DNA of 64,000 nucleotides from Dermacentor variabilis (lineage: Eukaryota; Arthropoda; Arachnida; Ixodida; Ixodidae). Location of the stretch: assembly GCF_050947875.1 (NCBI RefSeq), contig NC_134570.1, positions 204,951,250 through 205,015,249 of the forward strand, read 5' to 3'. The translations under genes and the position numbers were made by a program. Each line of letters opens with the position of its first letter. The first letter of the stretch is position 1. The notes under the pieces were generated by a model, which did not search any database, was not told where the DNA came from, and saw only the letters and a program-made list of their open reading frames with translations. Shown here piece by piece: positions 10,862 through 22,256 of this stretch.

Positions 10862-10951
10862 GAGGAAGTGGAGCAGCTCAAGGCCAAGGTTGAGAAGCTC
10901 GAGAAAGAACGCTCCGAGCTCAAGCAAGGCCACGACCTTCTCGAGGCCAAG
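10862..10951 (+). CDS. Myo18: Myosin XVIII heavy chain-like, exon B (start of coiled coil)
   Basis: This exon has 90 bases, 30 codons, phase 0 at both ends. The acceptor ctccctcag ends at 10861 and the donor is AAG then gtcagt at 10952. It encodes EEVEQLKAKVEKLEKERSEL followed by KQGHDLLEAK, a heptad-patterned, highly charged helix. Joined to exon A it reads EQELRLSR-EEVEQLKAK, which matches in register my memory of human MYO18A (EEQIRNKDEEIQQLRSK, then LEKAEKERNEL). It is the first stretch of the dimerising tail. No following exon was found in the remaining 53 kb. Confidence 0.9.
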
Positions 10952-13093
10952 GTCAGTACCCGCACGGCGGCTCTCTGCATGTCCTGATGGTACGAGTTAA
11001 TTTTTTTTCGCTTTGCCACACTAGGTTGGTGCCACCGAGAAAAGCATGATTGGACTAGCACAAGCCTAATCTAATATTTGTGCTGATGAGAAGAAGCAGC
11101 AGAGGAAAAATTGGCTTGTTTCGTGGTATACTTATTTGCGTGCATCTTAATCGCACTGCGTGGAGATTGCTTCAGAAATTTCTTGTTTTCATACGCCATT
11201 ATTTTGTGAAATGCATGCCAGACTAATTAAGGTATCGTGACAATTGTGCTAGCTGTGCTGTCACAAGAAGTTTCACTCCTTATGACTACCGTCAAAGCAT
11301 AATGAAATTACTTTGCGCTTTCTTCTCACGTTTTAGCACTACACAATTTTATGACTGGCGTGTGGGAGCTGACTGCCTTCTCTGCTTTAAATTGACAATT
11401 CAGGTGGTGGCGTATTCGCTATCTTTGACAAGAAGTGCGGAATGACACGGGCTTTCGAATTTATTGAAGTTCAGTGATAAAAAGAAAGTTAAGATTCTCT
11501 AGCTTCGAAGACAGTAAAGTGCTTTCAGTACCATCGTGCCATTTCTTTCATCAGTAACTGCGGTGCCTGTTACGGTGTTCTTGTCCGAAGTGTTGACGTA
11601 AAGTGTGCATGTTGCTATGCTTCCTTGCATCCTGTGACAAGAGGAGCACAAGTGCATTGCTGTCTCTCTTAGGCTTTCACTGTGACTGCCCACCGAGAGC
11701 CGCCAGCAGGTAAGCGTGTGTGCTTTCATTGCAACGAGCAGCAACGAGCAAGTGGCAACGATCAGGTTCTGGGGAACTGAGGACAACTCTCCTCGGCGAA
11801 GTGGAGACTTGACTCGACTGAGACGCGCCATGCGCGACTGCGATTGAAGGCCGATGGACTCGTCGTCGTGCAGACATTTTGTGGACGCCGGGGTTGACGT
11901 CAAGTGTTGCGGCTCGTTATTGAGATTAGGAGGCAACTTTGTGAAAACTACATCATCCGTCGCATCTGAAAAGTTGACCGTGGAGAAAAGCTGTGTTGGC
12001 ATCAAATCACTAGCAACATACGTATGTACCTCCGTTCAGACTACGAAGTGAGCAAGCAATTTGCATTCGTCATTGTGGCACGATTACGAAGACTCATGGA
12101 CTCGTCATCTTCACTGTGAAGTACTTGCTGCTCTCTATCCCCATGCACAGAAATCTGCTGGGAAGTACACTGAAAAGTTGAATACCTTTGATGGCACAGG
12201 AAAAATAAGCCTCTTGTTCTGCTTTTGTTTGTCGCCAGTGGAAAAAAAGAAAGGATTAATTATACCTTCTGAGAGCTATTTTACGTGATGCATTTTTAGG
12301 CTCGTGAAAATGCACCTTAAAGAAGTTTGACTTGTTGCCCGGCCTAGTTCGTTGCCTCGAGGCTCGGCAGATCTTTACTGTTGTATACTTAAGGGAATGA
12401 CACTGCATGTGCCTGTGGTTTATGGAACGCGTGGCGAGCAGCTGGCGGACTTGCGGTAAGAAAGAAAGAAAGGGAAGACCGGCCCTTTTTGCGGCTGTTT
12501 CACTTTCTCTGTCTCGACCGCGCCCCGGTGTCACTTCGGCGGAGTTGCCTGCGCGAGCATTGAGCGTCGGCAACAGAATAGGCGGCGCCGTCAGTCGCGC
12601 TCACCTGCCGCGGCGCTGGCCCGTAGCTGCTCGGCAGAGGCTGCCAAGTGGGCGAGTGTTTCTTTCCCTTCTCCTTATATACTTGCCTTTGAAACAGGGC
12701 ATTACAATTGTCGCCAGCCGCCCGCACCGCGGAGAAGAACGTGGTGTGTGCCGCGTGCCGGCGTCCTTTGGCGGGGGAGCAGACAGGGCCCTTGCTTTGT
12801 CTCCCTTCTCGCCGATGTCCCGTTTCGGCGCGTCGTCATTGTTACGCGGAGTTAGGCGCACTGTGGAACGGTTATCCTTGCCTTGGATAGCGCAGGTGCA
12901 TGGTGATGTAGCGACACGGAAAAAAAAGGGGGAGGGGGGAGAGAAAAGCTCTTTCAGGCCCAGATATTATAACGCGTTCCCTGACCTTAACCGTTTCCCA
13001 ACGTACCTTTTCTATTGGAAACACGACAGAGCGTCTTTGTCATATATCTGTGACCGAACGCTGAGTGCGGCAGATGATGGGGGCAGAACAGAA

Positions 13094-13098
<5 letters not shown>
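10952..13098. other. Start of the long downstream intron, no gene recognised
   Basis: The first 1.5 kb is AT-rich with no recognisable feature. From about 12430 it turns GC-rich, and a 281-codon plus-strand frame runs through 12407-13252. That frame has no recognisable domain and reads through the TA repeat as alternating Tyr-Ile, so I do not call it a gene. Confidence 0.4.

Positions 13099-13162
<64 letters not shown>
13099..13162. repeat. (TA)n microsatellite, about 32 units
   Basis: An uninterrupted TA dinucleotide run of about 64 bp. It is likely length-polymorphic and can extrude as a cruciform. Confidence 0.97.
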
Positions 13163-13167
<5 letters not shown>

Positions 13168-14544
13168 GCAATATACGACACGTCGAGTTAAGTTCCATTT
13201 CGACTGTTTTGTTATGCATTGGGTGGAAGCGGGACCTGTTTTTCATATGTAGGCTTATCTGTCTTTCTCCTACTCTTCGCTAAGGGGAAAGGGCTTTTAT
13301 TTATTTTGCCTCTTCTGTGAAGCGCTGCGCATGTCCGCACTGTGGAGGCGCATCGTTTAGAAATGACAAAAGTCGACTCAGCCGCGTCGCGCTGCCCAGA
13401 AGAGCGACCGCCTGCGCGGTTTGCGCCTCCTCTGCCTCGGCAGCGATGTCGCTTCGCGGTCGGCTCCCTTTGTGACCGAGCGGCGCTTCGTTCCGCAACG
13501 TTCCCGCGTCCGCCCCTTTTGTCGCCGGCGGCGGCGCGCCTTTGTGCTCGTCGGCCGAGCAGCGCTGCTCCCTCCGCGGGCGCGCGACGACGCCGGCCGT
13601 CGCACAAGGCGCGCCTCTTGTGCGCGAGCGCCTGGCACGTGCACTTTGCGTGCTGCGCTGCCTCTCCTCGTCGTTGGGCTTCCCGCCGAGGCAACGTTCG
13701 CCCGAGCCTCGCGTGCCCGCCCGTCGCGCTGTGCTAGGGAGTGGACACCGCCAGTGGCTGAGCTGCGCCAGTCGGTGTGCGCGCTCGCAAACTTAGAACA
13801 ACTGAAATATGAAAGCGGCAAACGCGAAAGCACGACCAAGAAGACGACGGAACAAGCTGGCAAGTAGCTCGCCGAGTCCGCGACAATCGCGAACGCGCGC
13901 GTGAACCTGACAGGCACAGACGCCGATCGGGCCTGGCAGTGGTCGTCCCGGCTTGCCCCTGTCTGCTTGTCGCGGGCGGGGTTACGCGTATTCGAATGCT
14001 TTGGCTGGCGTTAAAAGGGCCAACCTTTTCTAGGACTTTGCTGACTGTGGCTGCAGCTCACCTGCCGAAGAACAGCTCACACGAAGTGCATCAGCAATCT
14101 AATGAATATAGTCTGTGCTAGCCATGCAACATGTACCGGTGACCGGCTCTCTTTTCTGCGAAATTACGCGTCGAAACAACAAACGCTACCCGAGCATCCA
14201 CCTCGCTGCAACAATTTTGTTTTTTGTTTTTTTTTCAAGTGCGTCATTCCTTTCGCTCTTCGGTTTTTGTGGCCGTACGTGGTGGCCTCAGTCTCGCTCT
14301 CCAGCGAACTGGCTACGCACATCCTCTCGCGCGAGAGATTTCTTTTTGCATCCGAAGGCCGTGGCCCTTGGTGGCGCTTGCGGGGATCGATCGTTGCCCA
14401 CGTCCGCTGCGCATCCCTTGTCCTGTCGTGCCCTTCTGTCTTGCCGGCTCGCCACAGATTCGCTTATATATGCCTGATTAGGTGGCGCCAAAAATTTTAC
14501 GGTGATTGGGTTTCTAAAAAAAAATTGAATTTGTCAACACTCTG
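13163..14544. other. GC-rich spacer, no gene recognised
   Basis: Bases 13340-13900 are strongly GC- and CpG-rich and give overlapping open frames on both strands. The translations are Arg/Ala/Pro-rich without domains. The CpG density could reflect a promoter, a retrotransposon LTR or simple composition. Nothing decides between them here. Confidence 0.4.
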
Positions 14545-14556
14545 TGCCTGCAGCCA

Positions 14557-14883
14557 GGCACGTACCGAGGACTTTTTCTGGGGCGGGGTCTAAACAAAGG
14601 TTGAACTAACGAAGCAGCAGCGATACGCGGAACCGTTGGAATAGACGGCGACAACTGAACGCATCTCGAGCGCGGGCACCGAATCGATGTGAAAACGGGC
14701 CATCACACCTCAGGAGATGCCGACAGCTACCGCCATCCAAAAGGAGTGAAAAAAGGCAGCAAAATGTTTACCGCCGAATAGCTGTTGAGTCTCAAGATTG
14801 ATTTGGCGGCTCTTTAGCAATGTGTGTGAGGAGGAGTAGCGCGGGTAACAGGGGGAGTCCCGCCACCCCTCTGGATACGTGCC
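14557..14883. mobile_element. MITE-like element with 12-bp target duplication
   Basis: The left end reads GGCACGTACCGAGGA and the inverse of the right end reads GGCACGTATCCAGAG. The element is bracketed by TGCCTGCAGCCA at 14545-14556 and 14884-14895. The 327-bp interior is non-coding. Its right half (ccatccaaaaggagtg..., ccgaatagctgttgag..., gatttggcggctc) recurs in reverse complement at about 24087-24270, showing a repeated family. The long target duplication is unusual for common TIR superfamilies. Confidence 0.8.
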
Positions 14884-14895
14884 TGCCTGCAGCCA

Positions 14896-17072
14896 ATGAA
14901 ACTACTGTAACTGAAACTGACACTGTGCGGTTGAGGTGTCCTCTGCGGAGAGACAGTTACTGCACTGCACTTAATCCCATATTTTCAACTCTACTTCTTT
15001 AGAATCTCTTTATGAAACTGACACTGCGTTGATCGTACCTAAACGTAGAGGCAGAACATACGAGTATTAGGTTGCGTGCCAGGGGTGCCGAAATACTCAC
15101 TTTATCTGCGAATCCCGCGCTCCGCAAACTTTCCGTAAGCACATACATACCAGAGCCATGAGCTTCGGGTAAAGCTGGCTACCCCACAACAACGGCGCGT
15201 CTAAGGAGAAGCCGGTTTCGGCACTTCTATTCGCTTGAAATGGGGTGTAGCCTGCCTATGGAAAACATCGCGGCAACGGCCTACGCTTCTATGCGGTTAT
15301 CGCACACGGCGTTTCTGAAATATAGGGCCTGCGCTCAACCGATTGCGCCGTCTGAACGTCGGAAGCTCGCTTGCGCTATCTTGCTTGGCATGTAGCTGCG
15401 GGGCGCCTGCCGCTGGCCGACAACTTCAGCGCAGTGTTGGTGGAGTCGGATGCGGCCGCGAGAGAGGCCTGTTCGAGCACGCCGGCTGTCGCGCGGCATC
15501 GATGCGGTTCTACCTGGCCTGCGTGTAGACCGGCCGATTCCTGCTCTCTGACCCTTTGATAACTGGCAGTCGGCGCGGAACAGCTGATGTGGGCGTTTAA
15601 ATGCGATACCCAAAGAAGCACTTCAGGGAGAAAAAGTAGGCGGGGACGACGGTGGGACTACCGTTCCGGTCGATTGACTGCCGAAGGCACTGTTGCCGCA
15701 TAGCACTTCTCACAGAGTTGGACATCAGGCAAGTTATCTGGCATTGCCCGACATTTCTTGTGCCGCTGGGTGTTCGTTATCGTTGTCAGTTTATTTTACT
15801 CATTGTTTCCATTCGGTAGTGGTACTGCTTAAATTTTATGTGCTCTTCTATAGCCCCTTTTCCCGTAGCGCTGCACTGAGAGCTGCAAGTTGAGCAATTT
15901 ACCTGGCTCTTCCCGTAGTGAACGCGAACTGTCAGTGTTCGCTCGAGTGGTTTCGTGGACGACGTCAGCGTAGTTTACGCTGTGCGATACGAATGCCGTT
16001 CCTTCTTTTTGAAAGCCCGTCGCAATTTCAGCACCGGCTAGATGTCGACTGCTTCCGGTTTCAAGCACCCCGTTGCCGAGCCGCAGCGGGCCCCTGGGAA
16101 TCGCGAGGCGGAGGTGACGCGCCCCCCTTCTCCCGTGCGCCCGGTGATGGAGCGCGCCGCTGCTCTCCGCCGTGCCCCCTCAGCACGCGGAGTGGGCTCC
16201 TGTTTGTTCGACGGCATGGCGGCGGGAAGCCTTTGATTCCGCGCTCTCGTACCGCGTCCTTAGCGCGGCGGCGGCTCGCGGTTTAGATCAGTGGCGGCTA
16301 CTTTGTCTGGTACCTGCGTTTGTGTACCGCGCCAGTCCTCTCTCCCTCACTGGCAGCATACAGTGCTTGACGTGCCCTCGTTCCTTTCTGTCGGCCGCTG
16401 CCATAAAGCTGCCCCGCACTGCGCGGCGCCATCTGACTGGTTCGCGCGTCGCCCTCTCCGACGCGTCTCTTCCGCCACGGGAAGACGCGTCGCTGCTATT
16501 CGTCGATGGTGTCGCGTTACCCCGAGCAACGTGGTACGGGCGTCGCCGTGTGCGTTGTTCCTTCTCCATTTTCTCGAATGGACAGCTCGCTATGAATGGA
16601 GTGCCTAGGCCAGCGTCTGCGCAGACCCATTGACGCACGCGCGTGCGCCGCGTCTGAACAGGGAACCTCTGGAAGCTCCATGGTTTAAGAACAGCCGAGA
16701 GAATAGGTGAACTTTATTTACGAACGGCTCTTTTTCCTAACCGTCGGCGCCGTTAACAGGTTTTACTGGGGTAGATCCATACGAAGTACAAATAAACACT
16801 TCGCAGGGGGTCAGTAGATGTCGGTAATCTGTGAAGGAACTAGAAACGTGAAATCGATGTATCGGCCAGTTTTGATTGATCCAGCTACTCGCTGAATGCG
16901 TGTCGCGTTAGGTCTTAGTTTTGGCTATTTCGACCCTTTGCCGTTGGCAGGGATGCTTGTGCACGTTTACTTTCGCATGACGGTCGTGTCCAGTCCCTGC
17001 TTCTTCCAGGCCTGCAGCCTCTATGCATGAATACGCTTTGACAGGTACAGAAAGCAAAAATTGGCAGTTTCG
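14896..17072. other. Spacer, no gene recognised
   Basis: This is mixed-composition sequence with a GC-rich part at about 16050-16620. Open frames overlap on both strands and none shows a domain. I see no repeat shared with the rest of the window. Confidence 0.4.
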
Positions 17073-17260
17073 CCCGAAAGGCGAAGCATCGACAGCGATA
17101 GCAAAGTATAGATAACTACACGAAGTATTGTTCATATTTTCGTTAGCCGTAAAAATTGCAGGAAACATTCGCCTACAGACTAGCAAGCACGGTGTCACGC
17201 AAGCATGAGCAGATCTCACTCGACGACCGCTAACACTCACTGTCACATCTTTGGCTGGAT
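17073..17260 (+). repeat. Repeat family X, copy 1 (fragment)
   Basis: This copy starts tttcgcccgaaaggcgaagc, continues through gatagcaaagtatagataac and reaches aagcacggtgtcacgcaagc. The same order of blocks is found at 35140-36003, 44210-44880 and, reversed, 32600-32965. It is non-coding. I infer an old non-autonomous DNA element that is dispersed in this genome. Confidence 0.75.
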
Positions 17261-19576
17261 GAAGTGCGCCGGCATGGTGGAGCGAAAACTCATTCGTTCT
17301 GCCTCTCCCTTCACCGCGTCTGCAAAACTTGAGACTTCGCGACCTCCAATACTATAGGCCAATGTAGTAGTCCAATACTATTGGCGGCGAGGAGTTACGG
17401 AGTCGCCATCTATCGGAAGCGCTTCGATGGCGTATATAGTATGAGGGATCCCGCGCCGCGCTCCTCATAGGGTTTGCTGTCAGCGCTCACTGAAAACAGC
17501 ACGCGCGAGCTCTCCCGGACATTTCTGTAAGTACTTTCGAAACGAGAAAAGTTTTTCACTGTCTAAATAATAATATTGGGCAAACTGAAAGCACAGAATC
17601 GTTTACAGACGTCATCTCTTTACCGAATACGTACAGTGAACGCCACTTCACGCGGTCGCCGTGATGAGGTCTCCCGAACCGGCTTCTTGCGTGAAAGGTA
17701 GGTAAACGCTGAGAGCAAGCTATGTGAAATATGTTCTTATAGTGTTTGTATAACTAAATGGAGCGTAATAGAATGAAGCCTCAATGCAGCGATCGCACAG
17801 ATTCGCAGCGACCAACTGCGCGTCTGCATGCTTGTCCGCGCACTGTTTCGCTTTCGCCGTGTGCGCGTTTTCGCACCGTGCCATGAGCTTTAGGCCGCAG
17901 AATATGAGCATTTGACAGTATACAAGCAACCATTGTTGCGTGGGCGCTATCAGAGCTGTTCAAAAAGAATTTCATTTTAGAGACTTCGACGCCTACGGTG
18001 ACTGTGATCTGCCGTCGCGACGATTCAATCTTTTCTTTTTCTTCTAAATTCTTGGACATTTTAATATTATTTCACGAGTTGCGTCGCACTGTATGTTTAT
18101 CGGTGTTCTCGGCGTGCGATTTTCCGCTGCTTTTTTCTAATCCAGTGCATTAATTCATAACACAGTCATGACCATATGCCATGCTTCTTTTTTAATGTGC
18201 TTCTTACCGCTCCCTTTCCACTCCAGTGAACTTGCCAGTATCTTAGCATCGACAGGTTCATAGACCAACCCGTCATGACATTAGTCGGGCAGCGCACTCG
18301 GGCGAGCGTCTCATTGCGCGTTTTCTTAACATCACAGACCCGGCGCCGTAGCAGAAATCTTCCTCACGTCTGTGCTTGCTGCATACCCGAGTTGCAGCCG
18401 ATGACTGTTTGCCGGTTTTATGTTTGGCGAGCCAAGCTTCATGCAGCTTCTTGTCCTGCGGCTACGTGTGAATAAGGCTGACACCGGGCTCCGTTGCGTA
18501 CGTCCGGCACTGCGGCACCGAGCAGTTGGCTACCATGTTGCGCGCCTTCAAAGGCAGCCACGACCTATTGCAGTGCTTTCAAGCGTTGTAAAGGAGACAC
18601 TCGAAGCGGGAAAATCTCGCCACTAAATGTGGACCAGAGCGTACGAGGGAATTTAAACTCTCGTTTTCAGCTCGCTTCGGCGCTCCCGAAGCAGCCGACG
18701 CGGCCGCTATGTCCACGTGATCTCTAATAGCACGTCACGCCGACGGTGGTGCCAGCTTTTCCAGTGGTGGAGCTCGAGGCCAATAGGTGGGCGAGAAGAC
18801 TGCGCCAGGCAACCACCAGCAATCTCGGCTCGGCCAAACTTCGCACCCGCCACAGATTACCTCTAACCATGTGCACCGACCTCGTATGGGCTCAGAAGCG
18901 TGGACAGCAGCCATGTCCCAAACGCAGTCATGGCCGGGCTCGAGGAAGAGACGCGCGGGTAAATAAGCGGCCGTGCTTGCCGTTTGTTAGCACGAGGAGT
19001 GGCGTGTTGTTTGCCTCTGACGCGTCGCGGTGGCGAATAGCTCTAAAGGTCCTCCTGGACCGATGCTGAAAGTTTCACAGCTGCCGATGAAAGTGACTCG
19101 GCCACCTCTGACGCGCACGATCGCTGGCGTCTACGAAGCCACACCTTTCGCAACCTTCGTGGGCAGCCTGCGTGCGTGTTGGTTCACCCCGGCTGATTTG
19201 TGTGTGCCTTCGAAGATAAGAAAACATCGGATGATGTTTATTTGTTTGGACGCGTTTATACTGCGGCTCGTGAAGAAGCAAGCATTTCACGTTCCCCATG
19301 TACTGTTGCGGCCGGACGCGAAATATTTACGCGTGTACCGTGTGAGGTGTCGGGAGGCATCGTGCGTCGAAGCAACATTCGCTGCCTCGACGGCAGTCGT
19401 CGACGCCTCTTTATTTTCGCCTCCTCTCTGTGGAGGTGCGTTGACCCGACGTCGGTCACCTTGCGCCTTCGCAGGCGGCGAAGTTCGGCGTCCTTGTACG
19501 GGTTGCTTCTGAGTCGACGGCATGGAGGCGAGGTGCGCTCGGAGGAGCCCTTCAAAAAGAAAAAAAAAAACCTCAG
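17261..19576. other. Spacer, no gene recognised
   Basis: No protein family, RNA gene or window-internal repeat was recognised. A TATA-like gcgtatatagtatgagg at about 17430 lies in a CpG-containing block, but without a following gene I do not call a promoter. Confidence 0.35.
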
Positions 19577-19998
19577 TGCCCTTCCATTCTGGGAAGGATG
19601 ACCAGCAAAGCTGCGTATGTGGGCCCTTTAATGGCGAACTTCACCTCCGCCGCGGGTCGGCTCGGCCCGGCATTGCACTATATTCGGGATCGGCCCACGT
19701 ATATGTTTTGTGTCCACATACGGACACGATCCTGTGGGAACTAGCCCTTAACAGCTTCGCTCTAATTCGCTGTGAAATTGGTTACGCCCTTGTGTTTCTT
19801 AATTGATTAATTAATTAACGACAATGATGAACGCGGGGCCGTGGCACGAGCGCGGTAGCCCCGAGGGGCGCCAACGAGTCAGCTGTGGAAGAAGACGACG
19901 ACGCTGGAGCCAATCGTGATGCTGATAGTTCTGTGTTAACACACGGACACGATCCTGGGGGAGCTAGCCCCTAACAGCTTCGCTGTAAAATACCCATG
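19577..19998 (+). repeat. Repeat family Y, copy 1
   Basis: It opens with cagtgcccttccattctggg and gatgaccagcaaagctgcg, then cacctccgccgcgggtcgg and ggatcggcccacgtat. The same block series is at 58873-59080. The 3' part contains two nearly identical pieces, acacggacacgatcctg then agctagcccctaacagcttc and a diverged upstream version (19719-19755 and 19942-19985), so this copy may hold a partial duplication. It is non-coding. Confidence 0.75.
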
Positions 19999-20444
19999 AT
20001 GTTGTTCAATAATCCCAAACGAACATTCTGGGATCTTACTTAAAGATCCGTATGTTCCCGTATATCATATGGGACAGCCTTGGAAAAGATAGCATACGCC
20101 GTATAACCCCCATATACAATATCTGCCTCGTGCTCTGGTACTACTAGCGCCACCGCGAGGCCTGGCGGAGAAGCCTCTGCCTGTTCCCGAGCAGACGCTA
20201 CCAATTTCGCTACCAATCGCGAATCGCTCAATTCTGAGTCGTCTAACGGCGAGCTGATCCCGTTGGTAACGTGGGAGGAGCGTAGCCCTGACCACTGACG
20301 TAGCGCGAAAAGCCATTAGCTTTGGAAAATATATCGGTACAAATCAGCCCTCCAGTGCCCGTGAAGAAAGAAAACTGTTTTTACCACTTACGTACGTCGC
20401 ACAGCCCCGATCCAACGTTCCTTCCTGTCACTCTCGTACCACTT
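19999..20444. other. Spacer, nothing recognised
   Basis: No coding frame with a recognisable product and no shared repeat. It ends at the left flank ccactt of the hAT-like element. Confidence 0.35.
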
Positions 20445-20574
20445 CAGGGTGTCTACCAACCGGCTAAACCAGGAATTCTGTGGGATTTTGAATATTCCGG
20501 AAATACTAAGGGAAAACTCATGTAATTTGTCCTTCTACGAGGGAAAATAAGCTGTAATTTTATTGAAAGGGAAC

Positions 20575-20700
20575 TAAGTCGCGGTAACGCAGGCTCGAGT
20601 AAGCAGGCTCGAAAGTCAGCGCTTGTGGTGTCTTCTTGTCTCGTCCCTTGTCTACATTTTGCGCTGTTACTAGCAGGATGGAAAACCAACAAGCCCAAGC
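20575..20700. repeat. Partial copy of the hairpin-element family
   Basis: The block ends with aaaaccaacaagcccaagct, resembling the tails accaactagctcagctt (9317-9337) and aaaccaactaacccgcct (35404-35421). Its body (gcgcttgtggtgtcttc...) resembles one hairpin arm. The opposite arm is not evident, so it may be a single-armed ancestor or remnant. Confidence 0.45.
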
Positions 20701-20785
20701 TGCTATTCTAGCGAAATACATCAGAGAGGAATCGTAATGAATCTTCTTTGACGCCGTGATGTCGGTTGGAGGAGTTGCCAGTGTA

Positions 20786-21504
20786 CAGTCAACGACCGAC
20801 TTTCCCGACGCCCGAGAATTAAGACAGTTCGGCGGCACCACCACGTACCCCATAGTCAGTGTATAAGAAAGTCTTTCGCCGTCCAATTTTCCGGACTTCT
20901 TGCCGTGACCGCAGCTCTGAAACGGTATTAATCAAAGCCACCACCGCTGCCATATTTATTACCTCGCTGCCTCGATCAGGCGCCCTCGCACGCTGATCCG
21001 CTGGCAGCCTATAGCCACCACTGCGGCAACGCTTGGCCTAGCTGCTTTGACGTTCGCTGTTAAACTTCTTGCCGTTCGGTGTCGTATTTCTCATAGAAAG
21101 AATTCGTCGCTGTGAATAGCACCGACTCCGTCTTTGCGCTCCTCGTGATTGGCTTCGAAGCTCGGAAAGGACGCCGCGTTTCATAATGCCCGTTCCTGAA
21201 AGTCAGCGTTGCCGCAGTACAGCAATGGTACGCGGTGAAGCATAAGCGTGTGGAGGGGCAATTGTCACGAGACACGGTATGTATTCCTTAATTATACACG
21301 CGTGCACCCGGTAGCTCCTGTCACAGTACGAGCACCGATATGCCTAATGCGTGTACCTACATGCCTTCAGAGCATTTTCGGGTGGGTCTGTGGCGATTTG
21401 AGCCCTTAAGGGCACTAAAGGACATGCATTCATTTTTTCGAACTTCCTAATTTTTCGGACGTCTTCGCGGCCCCTTGGAAGTCCGAAAAATAGAACGCTG
21501 ACTG
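20786..21504. mobile_element. Pogo/Tigger-like MITE, 719 bp, nested
   Basis: The ends are CAGTCAACGACCG on the left and CAGTCAGCGTTC as the inverse of the right, with TA immediately outside each (20784-20785 and 21505-21506). Fragments such as ttttccggacttc near the left and tttttcggacgtc near the right make the subterminal regions inverted too. There is no transposase frame. It lies wholly inside the hAT-like element, so it is the younger insertion. Confidence 0.75.
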
Positions 21505-22256
21505 TACAACTGACCAAGAGGATGCTTCAAATGGTCCGTGGGGCGAACGCGCGGCGGAATGAGACCGAGCGGCGGAATGAGACCGAGAACAGAACGGACC
21601 TATGCATTCAGGAATGAACGGGAAAGGAAGCGTGCCGCCGCTTCTACGAAGGAGCTCGTGCTCGAAAAAAAAAAAGAAAAAGAAAAGTGTTGGCTAACGC
21701 TGAACTGCAGATGTACCAAAATAGACTCTTTAGAGCAGTGAAACGCAACACTCAGGCTTTGTGCGCGGGCTTAGGGCATGTCAGGACAGTTGAGGTTGAC
21801 ACAACAGCTGTTGAGAGAGAATCTCACTTCTGACAAAGTTCGGGCTTCATACCAATCTGCTTGCTATCAATCGATAGGAATAGCTTATATTCGGAAATCT
21901 TTGCTTCGGTATGCATCTACTTTTCATTAGTATTCGAAAATGTTCGACTCGATTTGTAATTTGTTTTACACTTTTTCTCGAAGATATCTTATTCGCAGTG
22001 CATTTTGCTAAGCCTCCCTCCTGTTTTATTTTTGAATAAAATGAGGACTACTGCTTACTGTTCAAACTGGATTAACGCCTTTATTTTTTTAGCATGCTTA
22101 TGCAGAGAGTGACAGTATCGGGCGACATGTTGTCAGCCCGTCTTTGACATAAAACAAAGTTCTGTGTCACCCAGGGAATTTCGCAGAGATACTCCAAAAA
22201 AACCTGGAAAACTCGGGGAAATTGGAAATGTCAACTTGGTAGACACTCTGCCACTT

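Larger units (their letters stand above)
20445..22250. mobile_element. hAT-like TIR element, host to a nested MITE
   Basis: The left end CAGGGTGTCTACCAA is mirrored by the right end (reverse complement CAGAGTGTCTACCAA). Both subterminal regions carry gggaaa/ttccc-rich repeats. The hexamer CCACTT lies immediately outside both ends (20439-20444 and 22251-22256). It could be a 6-bp target duplication, although typical hAT elements make 8 bp. No transposase frame survives. A pogo-like MITE (20786-21504) and a hairpin-tail-like block (20575-20700) lie inside. Confidence 0.75.

Noticed and set aside
12407..13252. 281-codon plus-strand frame as a gene
   Set aside because: It spans a GC-rich stretch and then reads through the (TA)n microsatellite as alternating Tyr-Ile. 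No domain or splice context supports it.
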